A DNA stretch of 64,000 nucleotides, from NCBI GenBank assembly GCA_009741485.1, contig CM019218.1, positions 44,039,701 through 44,103,700 of the forward strand, given 5' to 3'. Below the pieces are notes generated by a model. That model had not been told where the DNA came from. It saw only the letters and a list, made by a program, of their open reading frames with translations, and did no database searches. Within the stretch, counting starts at the first letter, position 1. Each line of letters starts with the position of its first letter. A program made the translations under genes and the position numbers. Source of the stretch: Malurus cyaneus samueli (lineage: Eukaryota; Chordata; Aves; Passeriformes; Maluridae). Below are positions 12,340 to 25,009 of the stretch, one piece after another.

Positions 12340-15300
12340 CAGCTTGGAAATACACAGCAATGACTTCTACCTTGAAAATAAAGCACCAGACCCTCAGTTA
12401 CTTTCACATGAAGATAAATAGATTGGTGTGGAGTTTATGGATGTTAGAGACACTGGTCCAGGCTCTGAACAACAGAGCCCATTTAATTTCAAGAGCTGAA
12501 TCTCCACAAAATGTTCACAATAAAGCCCCAAACTAGGTGCAATAAACCTAACACCAGCCAAGTTTGCAAACCCTGAATTGCAGGGAAGCCCAGGGCCAGG
12601 TTTCCAGTCGGCTTTGAAGCCACAGTTTTAAAGAGGCTCCCGATCAGGACTTTGATCTTCTCACGGGCTGTGCTTCAAGAGATTTCCACCAGCCAGGATT
12701 TGAGCTCACTGCTGCCAAATCTCAAACCTGCTTGGGATGGAGCAGTGGCAGTGTCCAGAGGCAAGTTTCAGCCATTCCTAACATGGTGTAGGACCGGTGC
12801 CTCAGGGAAGGTGCTCTCAGTGCAGCCAGCAGTGTGGGCAGGGCTGAGTGGCAGGCAGCTTCCCCATAGATTGTGATGGTTTTATTTTCATTGGGTTTCA
12901 GCACTTGGCATTTTGGGCTGAATTTCACGCCAAGTTTTAAAATCCAGGAGGCCTACAGACCTTGTGGACATGCAAAACCACCAATGTAATGAAAATTGGT
13001 TCAAAATTGATTTAGTTTAAAAAAAAAGAAAAAAAAAAGAAAAAAAAATTCAAGCCACCATGTGGAAACATTTAGAAGAGTCAGTTATGAAGTTTAACCA
13101 AATGGAAGTAAATGCCTTTGAATGTGTCAATAGAAAGCACTTGCGCTGGAGAAAGTAAATCTATTTACCATTAATTTTAATTAAACCAATTGAGCTCTTG
13201 TTTAATAAGCAGTATTGAGTAAAATTTAGCAAAACAACGATACCCCTGCTTAAACTTCCAGAAATGCATCAGTCTCCCAGTCACCTTTGTAAACTTTTCC
13301 GGACATTTAACATAATTTTTTAGGGGTAGGCATTGGTATTTCAGTCCAGAACCTTGAGTAAGCACCACTGATTTCTAAGAGGATCTAATGCCATTGAGGA
13401 TCTTCGCTTGCAGACTTCATGCTGGTAAATCTGAGGAGAGGTTTCTGCCCTTCTTGTGCAGCTGAAAAGCTGTGGCTAGACTGCAGGATCCTAAATTACT
13501 CAAGTCCAGTAGCAATTTATTCTGTCTTTAAGATTTTGAGGCTGTGAAGGACTGTTATCAAAACACATGAGGCAGGGAGATGCTCTGTAATCCCAAGCTC
13601 CCACCCTCTCACGGGCTTGCGGAGATCATCTCTGGGTTTGCCACTTAGTGGTCCTTGCTTGATGTCAAACCTGTTTGGTCATTGCAGACCATTAGGTTGA
13701 GTGAATATCTCTATTTTGGGTTGTTTCTGTGCAGACTGGGTAATTTTCTATTGAATAAAGAGCGCTCAGCAGTCCCTGTACTAGGTTTCAACGGGGCAGG
13801 GAGCCAGCTGTAAGTTTCCAGGTAGGTTGTCCTGACAGCGGCATGGAAGAGATTTGTGGCTGATGTTGCTGAGCTCTCACAGCAGCGCCGGTGATCTTTG
13901 TCCCACAGTTGTTTTGTTCTCTGAATTGTGGTTTCTCTTTGGGGTTTTCCCCTTGCCAGTGGTGCCTTGCAAACCCTACCTGCAGTGCCACAAGCACAGG
14001 ATACTTCTGCTCCTCGTTGTTCCCTTCAGCCTCTGCTGCTGTGCACAGCTCTGCACATAAACACAGCAATCTCAGAAGGGACGTGATCAAAAGGTTTCAC
14101 AAGGGCTCGGCATCTGATGAAATGTTTTGAGGCTCAGAGCCCAAAAAGGGAACTCCACCATGAATTCCCCACATATAGCTAATTTGGGAAAAGGGATTAA
14201 AATGGGACAGAGCCTCTTGCTTTTTCTCCCCCCTCCTCGATGGCCCCTTTCACAAAATTAGGGGGCCCCTCTCCAAGGAGAAACTGTTGAAAATTGCACA
14301 CTGCTTTCCCTTCCCCTTCCTCCTGAACATAGCCAGAACAGCAATATACATTTCTGAGGTTTGGCAGCAGCATCTGAAAGCATGTTTTTTTGCCAGAGAG
14401 GACTGGCTGATGGGGGCCAAAGTGCATGTGGGTTGGGGGGACACTGGGGGAAGAGAAGGGAAGGCACCTGTACCCTCTCTTCCTGCCACCGCTATTAAGG
14501 ATCTTACTCCCACTGTTTCCCACTTGGTACCTGATGATCGTGTTTATTCTCTGGATTGTATCATTGGCTGCTGGAATGAGACCCATCGGGTGAGATTTGT
14601 GCCTCAAGTTCAGTTTCATAACAAAAGCAGAGACAGTCGTTCTTGTGACAGATCTCTTTTGGACTGAACAAAAGCATATACGACCCATGTGTGGTCCATA
14701 CAACCAAGAAATACGTTAACTAAGCTAGTCCAGAGCTAGTGATGATCCTGTTTTATGTTAAGCTTTCCTCTGCTCTAACATCACTGCTTTCCTCCTCCCA
14801 GCCCCATTTCTGTCCGCTTCCTGCCTGATTTGGCCCCAGCAGCTCGCTGAGTGCCCCTTTGGTCTGCTTCGGTTCTGGTTGCTGTGATGTCTAGACTGGT
14901 AACTGGTGCTGCAATGCACACACATGTTTTTAGGCACCATGCTAAAGCCTAATGATGTCATCTCTTAAGGCTCAGAGGACGAAATTTCCATTTCATTTCA
15001 GAATTTTTATGGAAAGGTTTGAAAAGTTTGGAAGGGGGGTGTGTGGAAATTTTGATGCCCAGTGACTCTGAAACCTGAAGTGTTTTCATGGCTCGCGAGA
15101 TCAAAAGCCCTTCCTGAACTTCCTCCTCTGCACCTTTCTTTTCTTTAAAAGGAGAAGAAAAGGCAAAAGAGTTTCTCCCCACTCCAGGCTTTTGAAATAT
15201 TATACATGAAACTTTCTCTGAGCATTTTGTTAGCATTAGAAACAAGAGGGATATTTAGTTAGCAAGAAGTTTTTATTTGACCAAAAGTTCAGACTATTTC

Positions 15301-18000
15301 CCATTATTATTATTCATTTATGGGCACAAACCTGTCTCTTTTTTTGTGCATGTTTGATGTGGAGGGTCTAGGGCATGCCCAAAACCCATGCAGCAGCAAT
15401 GTGAGCTTATGGATGTTTCCTTATTCTCTGTCATCATAATTCAGAGAATAAATATGTACATTTAGCTTGTCACCTTCCTTGGCTTGGGATGGGAGGAGGC
15501 ATTCATGCTCCAGTGATCTATTACCCCATGTTTAAACTCTGCTAAACTTCCTCTGCCAGTCCACAGCAGTGGGGTAGATGGAGCTATTTCTGCTGCCCCC
15601 AAAGTTCAAGCCCCCATCAGAGGAGCTGCAGCCATCAGCGTGGGAGAGGAGAGAGGGGCTGCTGTTATTCATGTTTTTACATGGCTGGGTTCCACTTTGG
15701 CAGACAGGAGAGACTGCAGTCTGAAAGCCGTGGGCTGATAAGTGGTTTTTGAGAGATAAGATATGAAAGACTGTAATTCTGGAAGAGAGCGTTGAGTAGT
15801 TTATATGTGTAAGTGCGGATGTTCAGTAGAAGGAGCTGTTCCAGCCTTTCAGCTGAGAATGTGTGCTTGCACGTGTATGGTCTGATGTGCTCATGGCACT
15901 GTGGTCCCCAGGAGCAGCAAATGAAGCACTGAGTTCCCTGTGGAACTCGGGGAGGCTGCAGGGATTGTGGTCAGTGTTCCATTTACATTTGGCTTTGGCA
16001 GATGTGTTCCACTGAGAAGATGAGGATGCCTTCTGATCACAGAAGCTGCCCTCCTCTTGGTCTCAGGGGCTGCCTTGCTGGTCCCACGGGACACGCATTT
16101 ACTGCTGGCCCGTTAAATGCTACCTACACATGGCTGGTGTGGGTGCCCACATCTTCCAGAACACAGAGAGGCTCACTTGCAGACTCCCTGATTTCTCCCC
16201 TGGGTATCAAGTAAGGTATGAAGTAGCTCTCTACTCGTGTAGATTGAGCGAAGGTGACAGTGGCCGCTGCAAGGCAGGAAAAGGGTTTGTCCCTGTCTCT
16301 AGCACCAGGCTTTGGGAGCACAGTTCTGGGATTTGGGTGTTTGATCCTCTTACAGCAGAGCTGTGTGGGTGCACCTATTCCAGAAAGTGCTTTCCTTGCA
16401 GAGGGAAGGCTTGTGTCCAGAACAGCTGCAGCAGTGAACTGCTCTTGGATGGGAACCATCGCTGAAGGAGGGCTGCCTTTAACTAGAAGCGTATCTTATC
16501 AGCAGCCCATGTCTCAAACATGCAGTCACAGGGTAAAGGCTGTTTGAGTCAGAGAGAGACCCAGGGCCACGCTCCCAGGATCTGTCAATTTGGGATAGCT
16601 TCCCTAAAATGGATATGGCTGTATTGATTTAGATAGGGTAGGAATTTAGCACTGAATATTCTGCTAGCACATGGACTGTCATTGGCCAAGATTTTTCCAA
16701 GGAGGCACATAATTTTTTATCGTGAGCAAGATCCTTGCAGACAGGGAAACAGATAAGCAGCTGGGTTTTCCTTTGGGCCATGATTTTTGGAAGAGATGCA
16801 TTGGTTCATCTAACATGGGCTTGCTTAGTGGCGTTTGAATAGAAACAGAAAACATCCGTGCTTAATGAAGCCTCTTCAAAACCAAACTCCCCTAATTTAT
16901 CTATTCATTGCTAAGAGGAAATTGTATGTGGTGCCTTTGGATATTTTAATTGGTAAGCATCACCAGGTTTTTAATGTGTGCTCAGGAGCATATTATCATT
17001 CACCTGGAGGATCTAAGTGAGATGCTGGGGACCCATCTCTTCTTTGCAGGCCCCCAAGGAGACCTTTCCAAGCCTTTCCTGCTGCTTGCACGCACAGCCT
17101 GCTGACTCTGCCATCCCCAGGGCAGGATGGTGACCCTGGCAGGGGGTGTGGTGGGCAGTGGGGGGTGGTGGCCTCTTGAGCATGCACTGCTTTTGTGTTG
17201 GTCATTCACATGTGGTGTAATGGCCATTCTTTGCCTGTGGGGATGCTCTGCTGAGATCCAAGCAAAGCATGGTAGGCTCGTGTGGAAAAGAGATGTGCCT
17301 GCAGGAGCGAAGGCAGGAATGATTAAAACGGGAAGGGGAAAGACCCCAGGCCTGAGAGTGAGCTGGCTGCTGGCAGCATGAACAGTGTGGTGCTGTGTCA
17401 TTGTGTCCCTGTACAACAGGTACCCTACCCACCTTGTAAACTCCTCCTTGCCTGCCACAGGCCTTCAGGCACCAGCAGCAGCTCCTGCAAGCTGCAGGCA
17501 CACAGGAGTGTGACCACAGCGCTCTTGTGTTCCACGTTACAGCCCGGGATCCACCTCTGTTGCTATTAGCGTGCATTCCTCGCTCTGATTCACAGTGGCA
17601 TCTCTCTCTGCTTCTTATTCATTACCCAAACATCTTGGCCAGCAGCAGCCTATTAGTGGCTTTGGTCACTTGGCACAGGCTTTGGAATCTCATGGTAAAC
17701 CCAGAGACACTTTATGGAGGTGTAATATCTTGGTTTTGGTTCCCATTGCATTTTTGTAGCACAGAGGCCAAAAACACATCAAAGAAGCGAGTCTGGCAGT
17801 GAGCACCAACCCTAAATTCATTACACTCCAATTAGGCTGTTAAGAAGAGATAAAAGAAGCAGCAAAACTGAATGTCCTCCTCAATTTCTGTTTGCTGAGG
17901 TTACTTCTCTCTTTTGTGGTCTGGGTCCCTGGGTATCTCAGTCCACCAGCACCGGTGGTGATGTGTGCTTAGGGACAGCTGAGACATCCTTCTCATTAAA
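12340..18000. other. Unique non-coding stretch with an A-tract and AT-rich patch
   Basis: No supported gene. A9-G-A10-G-A9 lies at 13019-13048. The following 13060-13330 is AT-rich with several TAAT words (for example near 13170), a composition often seen in developmental enhancers but not diagnostic. ATT triplets occur at about 15303-15315. The largest open frames are 14197-14703 minus (168 codons) and 17000-17458 minus (152 codons). Both lie over sizeable plus-strand frames and neither resembles a known protein. Confidence 0.55.
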
Positions 18001-21000
18001 GCTATGATTGGATCAAAGTGCTTCAGACTGTCCCTGAGGAAGAGCAGAAGGTTTCTCTTTTTGTGCCTGCCTTTGTGACTGACAGCTCTTTCACTATTTC
18101 ACCTCATTGTCCTGGTCCCCTTCTTCTCTCTGTGCTCTGTGATGGATGTGGATCCCTTGCTACCAAATGTGAAGGCCAAGACTTGGGGCAGCTGAGGCAT
18201 TGTCTCTGGAGCATCCTGTGCTTGGATGGAATGCCTACAGCCATCCCTTGGCCAGGGTCATTCCTCTGAGAGCAGGAGCGAAAAAACAATTACTGAGCTT
18301 ATAGATACCAAGAAAGAGAGCCTGTAGCCTGGTTGCAGCTTGGGGATTTGGGTGATGAAATCTTGCATTCCAGTATCCCCTCTCAATGGGGGTTTATTAA
18401 ATTGGCAGATCTCCTTGAATTGTATGCCATTGCTTCTCATGCCACCAAGTACAGGAACACCCATGGCAAAGGCTGCCCTTGCAGTTAGCTCCCAATAATC
18501 TTTGTATTTGACAACATTTTATTTATGTTCTAGATGCCTAAATAATGGTTAAGTCTTCTAGATAGAATGAAAAAAGTTTTCCAAACAAATAAATAAAATT
18601 GCATTTTTTTTATGTGTGAACATTGATTTTTGCTGTTGAAAGTAGTGGCAGTTTTATCCCACATCTTGAAATGTGAAAAGTTCCTTTAGTCAGACAGAAA
18701 AATGAGGATTTCGAAAAACATTCAGGAGTGATTTGTCCAGTTCAGAAAACCTGATAAAACCTGTGAAAATTTCTTGACAGCTTTATGGATAACACTGAGT
18801 GTATTCTCAAATGGATCTGGCTTTGATGGATAAATAATATTTCTGCTTATTAATGTGTGCTAAAACTGCCTTTTCATAAAAAGTGTAAAAAATCAGAGTA
18901 AGGTCTCTCTGTGGGACTGCCTGGGATGTCTGAAACTTGACCAGGATGGGGAGGTAAGATCATCAGTAGTCCTCAAAAAACTCCAGCATGTAAATAAATG
19001 ATGCATCCAGAGTCTTTCTTAACTAGGGGGAGTATGACTGTGCCTCAGCTCCCTGACTTTGTGTCAAGGCACAAACCATCTCCTCCACGTGTCCTAGTGG
19101 TCATGGGAAGGATACCTGTGCACAGGGGCTATTCTTGCTTCAATCATGTCCTCTTGCCTGGATGTTTCTGTTGGCAGTGACCTCAGGTGACACCGTGGCA
19201 TGAGCCTCAATACACCCATCTCTGAGTCAAGGCAGGGTCTATTCTTTCTGAATACTCTGTGACAAAGAGGTAGCAGATCCAGTGCATGAAACACGTTGGG
19301 TAACAGCTTCCTTAACAGCTGGGACAGCTGTCAGTTTGTCAGATCCTATTAATGAAGAAAACGAACGATCCTTCTTTTTCTTTCTCGTCCCTTCCTTTAG
19401 TGTAGCTCTGATGACAAAAGCTGGCTGGGAGAAAATGGAATGGCACATGCTAAAGTTGTGCGAATTCCAAAGAAGTCACAGGAATTGTATTTTTTGCCTA
19501 ATTTTCCAGATCAAGAAAATGCTGTCTTTGGGCTGGCCTTTTAACTCATCTGAAAATGTGTAAACCATCCTGTCTTTTCAAGGCATTTACTTGGTCTCAC
19601 CCACACCATTTTGTTTTCATTGATCTCAGATGAAGCTCTTCATTCCCAGTAAAGATCAGCAGCCTTTGTCCTTCTGGCTGGAGACCACAGAGGCCAGCAG
19701 GCATGCAGGTGACCCTTCTCCCTGCAGACACGAACAGCTCTTTCCTCTACACCACAGCACGTTTGTAGAGAACCCTGGGTTCTCTGGGTACCAAGAAGTG
19801 GGGAAAGCTGTGCCCCCAAATAACAGAAAACAGTTGATGTCTTGGGGGGAGCCAGCATCAGTGGTTTCCTCTCAGCTGGCTGACAACGGAGGAAAAGGTT
19901 GCAGGAAGCCTCAAAGGGATCCCTGAGCACAGCTCAGCAGGGGTTTCCTCAGCTCACCGCAGAGCTACAGGGGAGGACAACCTTTCATATGCTTTTGATT
20001 CAGCACGGCGTGGTCCAAATCCCATTCCCTACATGTGCTTTTTCCAGAGGAGCACTGAGCTTCTCCGCAGTGTGTAGAGCCTCCCCTGGCAGGAATGGCC
20101 TCTGTGGCAGTGTCAAGGCTGAAGAAAGGGGACTTTGGGGTACCTTTGTCCTCACTGAGGAAGAGAGCAGGGTTCAGAAATGGAATTGAACATTCCCTTG
20201 GATGATATGGCAAGTGTCACGGGTAGGACAGGAGCTGCTGACTAGCTGATAAAGGGCAGAGGAGAGGGAAAACCTACTGCTCCTCTTTGTCTGTGCCTAG
20301 GGCCACATGGTGAGCTGGTATCCACAGGCTCACTTTTCCTCCTTGTGCCCTGATCTTTGCTGTGCAGGAAAAGGATAACTGGTGTGAGCAGGCACCAGAA
20401 CATGTTCTGGGTGGGTGGGGGCCCTGGACCCTCATGTGAGCAGGGGCGTTTCCCCATCATTCAGTTTTTTTCTGGTTCTGTAAATCTGAAGATAGGAAAG
20501 AACTTCTCTCTTCCATCTCATGATCTTTTTGTCTTTGAAGCTTTCAGCTTTCTTGTTGTTATTTCTAAAACTGGTCTCTGAAGGATCTCCCTGCTGCATT
20601 CACACACGTGATCAATAAAGGCTTCCAGGACAAATTTGGGGTTGGCTAGAAATTGCATTCAAAACCTCTCCCTGTGGAGGAAGATAAAAAGATCCCTACA
20701 GAAGGTTTTCACCTCTTCTGCCAGGAACTGTAGTTCTTTGGATTCACTTGAGTGACCCCTTAGCTTCCCGTACTCCCTGCTCAATCTGTGTCACCGTTTT
20801 CCAGCTAACAGGCATCCAGGGCTCCAAGAAAGAGTTGTCAGCTGGGTTACAGCAATGTCAGGAACCAAGGACAGCCCCTTATGGGTAAGGCATTTCGAAA
20901 TCTGTTCCTCATATGTTGACAGTCAGGAGCTCCCTGATAGGCCCCTGAGGCAGCTCTTCTTCCCCTGCATGTGCCTTGATGCAGCTGTGCCCACAGCTGG

Positions 21001-22690
21001 GGAAAGAGGTACCAGGGCATCCCCTGCCCTGCCAGCAGCAGCCTGTTGGAGCCTCAGCAATGAAATCATTAGGCAGGTGGAAGCCTTGCTTCTTCCCATT
21101 TTGTAATGTCTATGCTAGAATATTTCATTAATGAAATCACCGATGTTTATTACCTACTAAATGATCTCTCTCTCCAACAATCTCTGAGGGTTATTACCAC
21201 AAAAACTTGCACAACAGATGTTAAAAGCCATCAGTTTAAATCAACATATACTTTTATTAAAAACAAAACCGAATGGGTTTTTTCTTTTTTTTTCTAATCC
21301 CTGCATTCCAGTCACTAAAGCTGAGATAATCTTCTGGAGAAGCTAATGGATATTGTTAATATCTGGATTGAATTTATAAAGAGCTAGGAGAGAACAAACA
21401 GAGGAGCAGAGACAACCTTCAGCAGCAGCAGCAATGAAGGCAATTTGTTGTGCTTCGCCAGCAGAGCTCTATTTGTCCCAGCCATTTCATCCATTCAGGA
21501 CGGTGCACAAGATGAAGTCAGGTATTTGTAACCATGCCTTGCACTTGCTTTTTTTTTTCTTGACTCAGGATCCCAGGTCTAAGGAGTTAAGCAACAGTAA
21601 TGCTAAGAGTGCGTATTTGTTGTCAGACATTTTTCATTCCTTGTGGTTTGCTACAGAAATCTAGATAGGCTGTTGTTTGTGGTCGGTTTACTGCTATGTG
21701 AAACTTTTGTAAAGGTGACTAAAGGTCTGACATCTGCAGTCAAAGCTTATCTTTTTTTCCCCTGGTCATGAATGGAGCTCAGTCCAAGCAAGAACAGCCT
21801 AGGTTCAAATCTTTCTAATGTACTGGTGACTGCTGAGGATGAAGGATTTGCTTAACTGCAGGAGTGACACGAGGAGCAGATGAAAAGCTTTGGACTCTGA
21901 TTGGATGTTGTCACTAGGGAGCTCTAAAAACCAGCAATATCTCACCAAATGGAAACAGTGGCACTTTGCCTGTGGTGGTGTGTATAACCCTTGCTAACGT
22001 GAATGGTGATACAAGATAAGCAGGGCAACATGAATAATGGTCCAGTGGGGTCTTGCTTTCCAATCTCCTTAAAAAAGAAGGGTTTCCAGTTCAGAAGAAA
22101 GAAGGTTTTCCAGTTATTTATATAGGGAACTTTCTCAAATGTTCTCCTGTGGATTGACGTTTCCAGTTGATCTAAACTCAGAAATCAATTCTAGTATGTA
22201 GGCTTCAGTGGAAAATTTTGTAATAAAACACATTTTGTGACATTTCATCAGGTACTCGAGAAGGACTTTCTCCAAGAGACTATTTCCCTGATGCTTTTTT
22301 TTCCTCACTTTGGGTAATTTTGTTTTAAGACCTGCCGTGAGTCATGTCCATTGTAGTGGATTAGGAATGGTGCCTTTGGCATGTTTCAGAGTACTTGGTT
22401 TGGAAATAACATGATGGTTTCTGCAAACAGTGTGAACTGAAGATGTGCAGAGTGCTCATTCCTAGAGCTTCAGAGCACCCCAAGGGATGGCAGGGCTGGC
22501 AAACATGCCTCCCTGATTTCAAAACAGAGAGGAGGCAATCTAAAGCCGGGGCGCTCTTTCCACCTCGCTATCCATCTGTAACCATCTCCCAGTCTGACTG
22601 CCTGCACAGTGCAACAGCCATCCAGCCTGCGTCTCCAGGACCTCCTTCACTGTCCCCACCTTTCTTGGATTAAATAATAAGTGGGAAACA
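18000..22690. other. Unique non-coding stretch with AT-rich patches
   Basis: No gene or repeat family is recognised. The part 18480-18900 is AT-rich. A (CAG)-like run of four to five triplets lies near 21420-21432. Between 22076 and 22170 the word tttccagtt appears three times, twice in a 16-bp near-identical copy pair (22076-22091 and 22100-22115) 24 bp apart. Open frames are all under 105 codons, without recognisable domains. Confidence 0.55.
21122..21137. promoter_or_regulatory. 16-bp perfect palindrome with a TAAT core
   Basis: The sequence ATTTCATTAATGAAAT is its own reverse complement across all 16 bases. Its centre contains overlapping ATTA/TAAT words, the core of homeodomain binding sites, so it could bind a homeodomain dimer. 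No conservation or expression information is available from the sequence alone. A chance AT-rich palindrome remains possible. Confidence 0.3.
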
Positions 22691-22692
22691 CC

Positions 22693-22754
22693 GTTTTTTT
22701 CTCTTTTTGTCTTTTTTCTTTTCTCTTACCCCCCCCTCCCTTTTCGATTCCTTA
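22693..22754 (+). other. Long pyrimidine tract ending in AG; splice-acceptor-like
   Basis: About 50 bp of nearly pure C/T (only two interruptions) run from 22694 to 22745 and are followed by ccttag at about 22750-22755. A second acagat-type AG lies near 22787. This looks like a strong 3' splice-site context. Downstream, a plus-strand open frame spans 22790-23182 (130 codons) with several CpGs, but it matches no protein family I recognise and no matching donor or conserved domain is evident. It may equally be a simple C/T-rich repeat. Confidence 0.3.
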
Positions 22755-22759
22755 GTGCT

Positions 22760-23630
22760 GCAGAACCTGATGTCACTCTCTCAACAGATATGTGGGAGGT
22801 TTGCGCTGGGATTTTCCTCCCCGCGATAACGCACAGTGTTTACTGTCTGTTGCCTTTCCGGTGGTCTCCCGGCCTCCAGCAATGGGAGTCACGAGGTCCT
22901 TTCCCCCCCGTCCCATGGTCTGTGGTATCTGTTGTTTTCCGAGCGCTGGAATCTTTGTCCCCGTTACGTAGCCCCAAACCTGACCTTGTCGGAGACCACA
23001 CACGGGTGTCTCTGGATGAGAGGGGAATGTATGGAATGTTTTTCAATGAGCAGTTTATGAAATTCCTTTCCTATATGTTTCAGAAATTCTTTAAGTTAAA
23101 GAGCGCAAACATTTCTCCAAGGAAACTAGAGTTCGCAGGAGCTCAAATACAGGCACTTGTTTTGAAAAACATTCTTTATTAAGAAGGGGGGAAAAAAGGA
23201 GGGGGTGAAAGAGAAAAGAGAAGATGTAAACAAGAAAGCTTAATTCTTCGCTCTGTATATGCACAGGCAGGAATAGCAGCACGGTGGGGCTGCCTGCCCC
23301 TGAGGCCTGAGGGGCTGTGTCCTGCCCAGTGCCAGAGAGATGAACCCACCCCGTGTGTGCCATGGGGCACAAGGGGTGAGACCCACAGAGCCTCATCCTG
23401 ACCCACAACATGTGGGAAAGAGGAAACAGGCGAGTGCTCATTGTGGAGACAGGCAGAGGGAATGCTGAGGGCAAGGGGATGTCTTAAATCCAAAAGGCTC
23501 TTTTCTCTTGAAGGGAAAGCATATGGATTTTAGGCATGTTTTCCTCAGACAGCGTTTCATATATTCACACATTGAAAATAGCAAGATAAGGTATTTGTAC
23601 AAAACTTGACAGAGGAAACCAGGGCCAAGT
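22760..23630. other. Non-coding stretch with moderate CpG content
   Basis: This holds a somewhat CpG-richer patch (22810-22990) and open frames on both strands. On the minus strand an AATAAA signal (tttatt at 23174-23179 on plus) could end a minus-strand transcript, but no recognisable coding exon lies upstream of it on that strand. Nothing else is identified. Confidence 0.45.
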
Positions 23631-23639
23631 TTTTTTTGG

Positions 23640-23660
23640 TTTTTTTTTTTTTTTTTTTTT
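23640..23660 (-). repeat. T21 homopolymer (A21 on the minus strand)
   Basis: Twenty-one uninterrupted T residues, preceded by T8-GG, read as a poly(A) tract on the minus strand. They sit inside the longest open frame of the window (23438-24058 minus, 206 codons), which reads through them as poly-lysine. An A-tract can mark the tail of a retroposed transcript, but I recognise no parent gene and no flanking target-site duplication. It may be a plain homopolymer expansion. Confidence 0.85.
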
Positions 23661-25005
23661 GCATGCAACTGAAGTGCAGGGGGAAGAAGAGGGAGGGCTC
23701 TGGCCAGGGCACTCTCTGCAGTGTGGGGCTGGGTCCTCACGGGGTGAAGGAAACCAGCTCTGCCTTGGGTGTGTGCTCCAAGCGCTGAGCTATTGTATGA
23801 TAAGGTGGTACCACCTCTTCCTCCGTTTGTGCTTTGGAAAAAAGTGGAGTTGCCACTGCTTGTTTGAAGGGCCCTGGCACTGGTGGCCATGCTCCAGGAG
23901 ATCCTGGTAAGGTGTGGCTGAAGGTGAAGGGGAGAGGTGGGCATGGAACTGCCTGTCGAAGCTGAGGTGCTTTTGGGCATTCTCCGAAGCAGAATTACTA
24001 ATTTTGAAAACTTAGTGGTTTCCAGGGAGTGAGGAGGACCTTTGTCTGGGCCTCGCATACCTCAGTCCCACTTTAAGTACCTAGGTCCCTTTTTGGATCT
24101 GGGCCTAATCTGCTAATTCAAATCCAGCTTGCATGCGTCAGAACTGTAAGCCAATATAGAGTTGGCAGGAAATGGCTTTCCTATCCTGTGAACATTTTCA
24201 GGATTTTTTTTTTTTAACCGAACCTGGGTTTAAAACTTGGGCCAACAGCCAGAATTTTCAAAATTTTTGCAAAACGAAAACCCAAGTTCTGAATCCTTTT
24301 CCTCTAACATCAGCTAAAACATTTGATTTCAATATTGACTTCTGCTTTCTGTTTTATTCTTTTATTACTGGTGGTTTAATTTTAAAAACAAAAGTGGAAT
24401 TTAAAACTGGAGGGAGTTGGTCGAACTCTCTCTCCCCATCAAAAGTCTCAGGTTTGACGGACTGGCATATTCTGATCTGAAAAGCACTTCATCAGAAACA
24501 ACCGTGGGCCGATGAGCTGCAGCTGTTGGCATCCGATGGCAGCGGCCTGTGATGAATGTGTGTCAGCGTAGCACAACAGATGAAAAACGTAACAGCTGGT
24601 GTACACTGGCTGTCTCAGCAGAGACACCATCTCAGAGATGTGAGAGAGGATTTTCCTTCTTATGAGGCATAGTTTCTTATCTCCTGGTTGAGGAACATGT
24701 GCTGTGGCTTGTAGTATTACTGCATGAATCATGGTGTGAGGGACAAGGTTTGGATCTGGGACATTTCACCACTGTGGGCCATTTAAGCAACAGTATGTTT
24801 TAACAGTTTGCAGTATGGCTAGGACTTCTCTTGCTGTATATATAAATTCAAATTTCATTTTCTGTGCCTTACCTTCTATGCCTGGCGCCAGTTTTTCCCC
24901 CCTTGGTTCTGATCCAAAGATCATTGGAGTCAACCTAAGTCCTTCCAGCAGCTTCAGTGGGCTTTGGAGCAAATCCTTCTCACGCTACATAACCTTCATC
25001 TCGTC
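23661..25005. other. Non-coding stretch, possible conserved element at 24480-24740
   Basis: No supported gene. Apart from the possible MITE arm listed separately, there is a T12 run near 24205, and an inverted repeat aacttggg/cccaagtt (24234-24241 and 24281-24288) encloses AT-rich DNA. The 24480-24740 part retains several CpGs and has balanced composition, which would fit a constrained non-coding element, but this cannot be tested from one sequence. Confidence 0.45.
24064..24108. repeat. Possible MITE arm (sauropsid palindromic DNA repeat)
   Basis: The word order of a tccca block, an aagtacctaggtccc block and a ggatctgggcctaa block resembles one arm of an abundant palindromic, MITE-like repeat in reptile and turtle genomes (cctaaatacc...gaggatctgggcc). 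A matching opposite arm is not clear upstream, so this would be a truncated, decayed copy. The family name is not certain. Confidence 0.3.
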
Positions 25006-25009
25006 TTTC

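Noticed and set aside
12151..12363. Open frame with a Ser-Ile-His-Pro repeat
   Set aside because: The repeat is the translation of the TCCA microsatellite, which has no stop in that frame.
14197..14703. 168-codon minus-strand frame
   Set aside because: It is overlapped by a 126-codon plus-strand frame, with no known domain; the length is within chance expectation for 64 kb.
17127..17168. G-quadruplex
   Set aside because: The G-runs do not supply four separated runs of three, so the standard pattern is not met.
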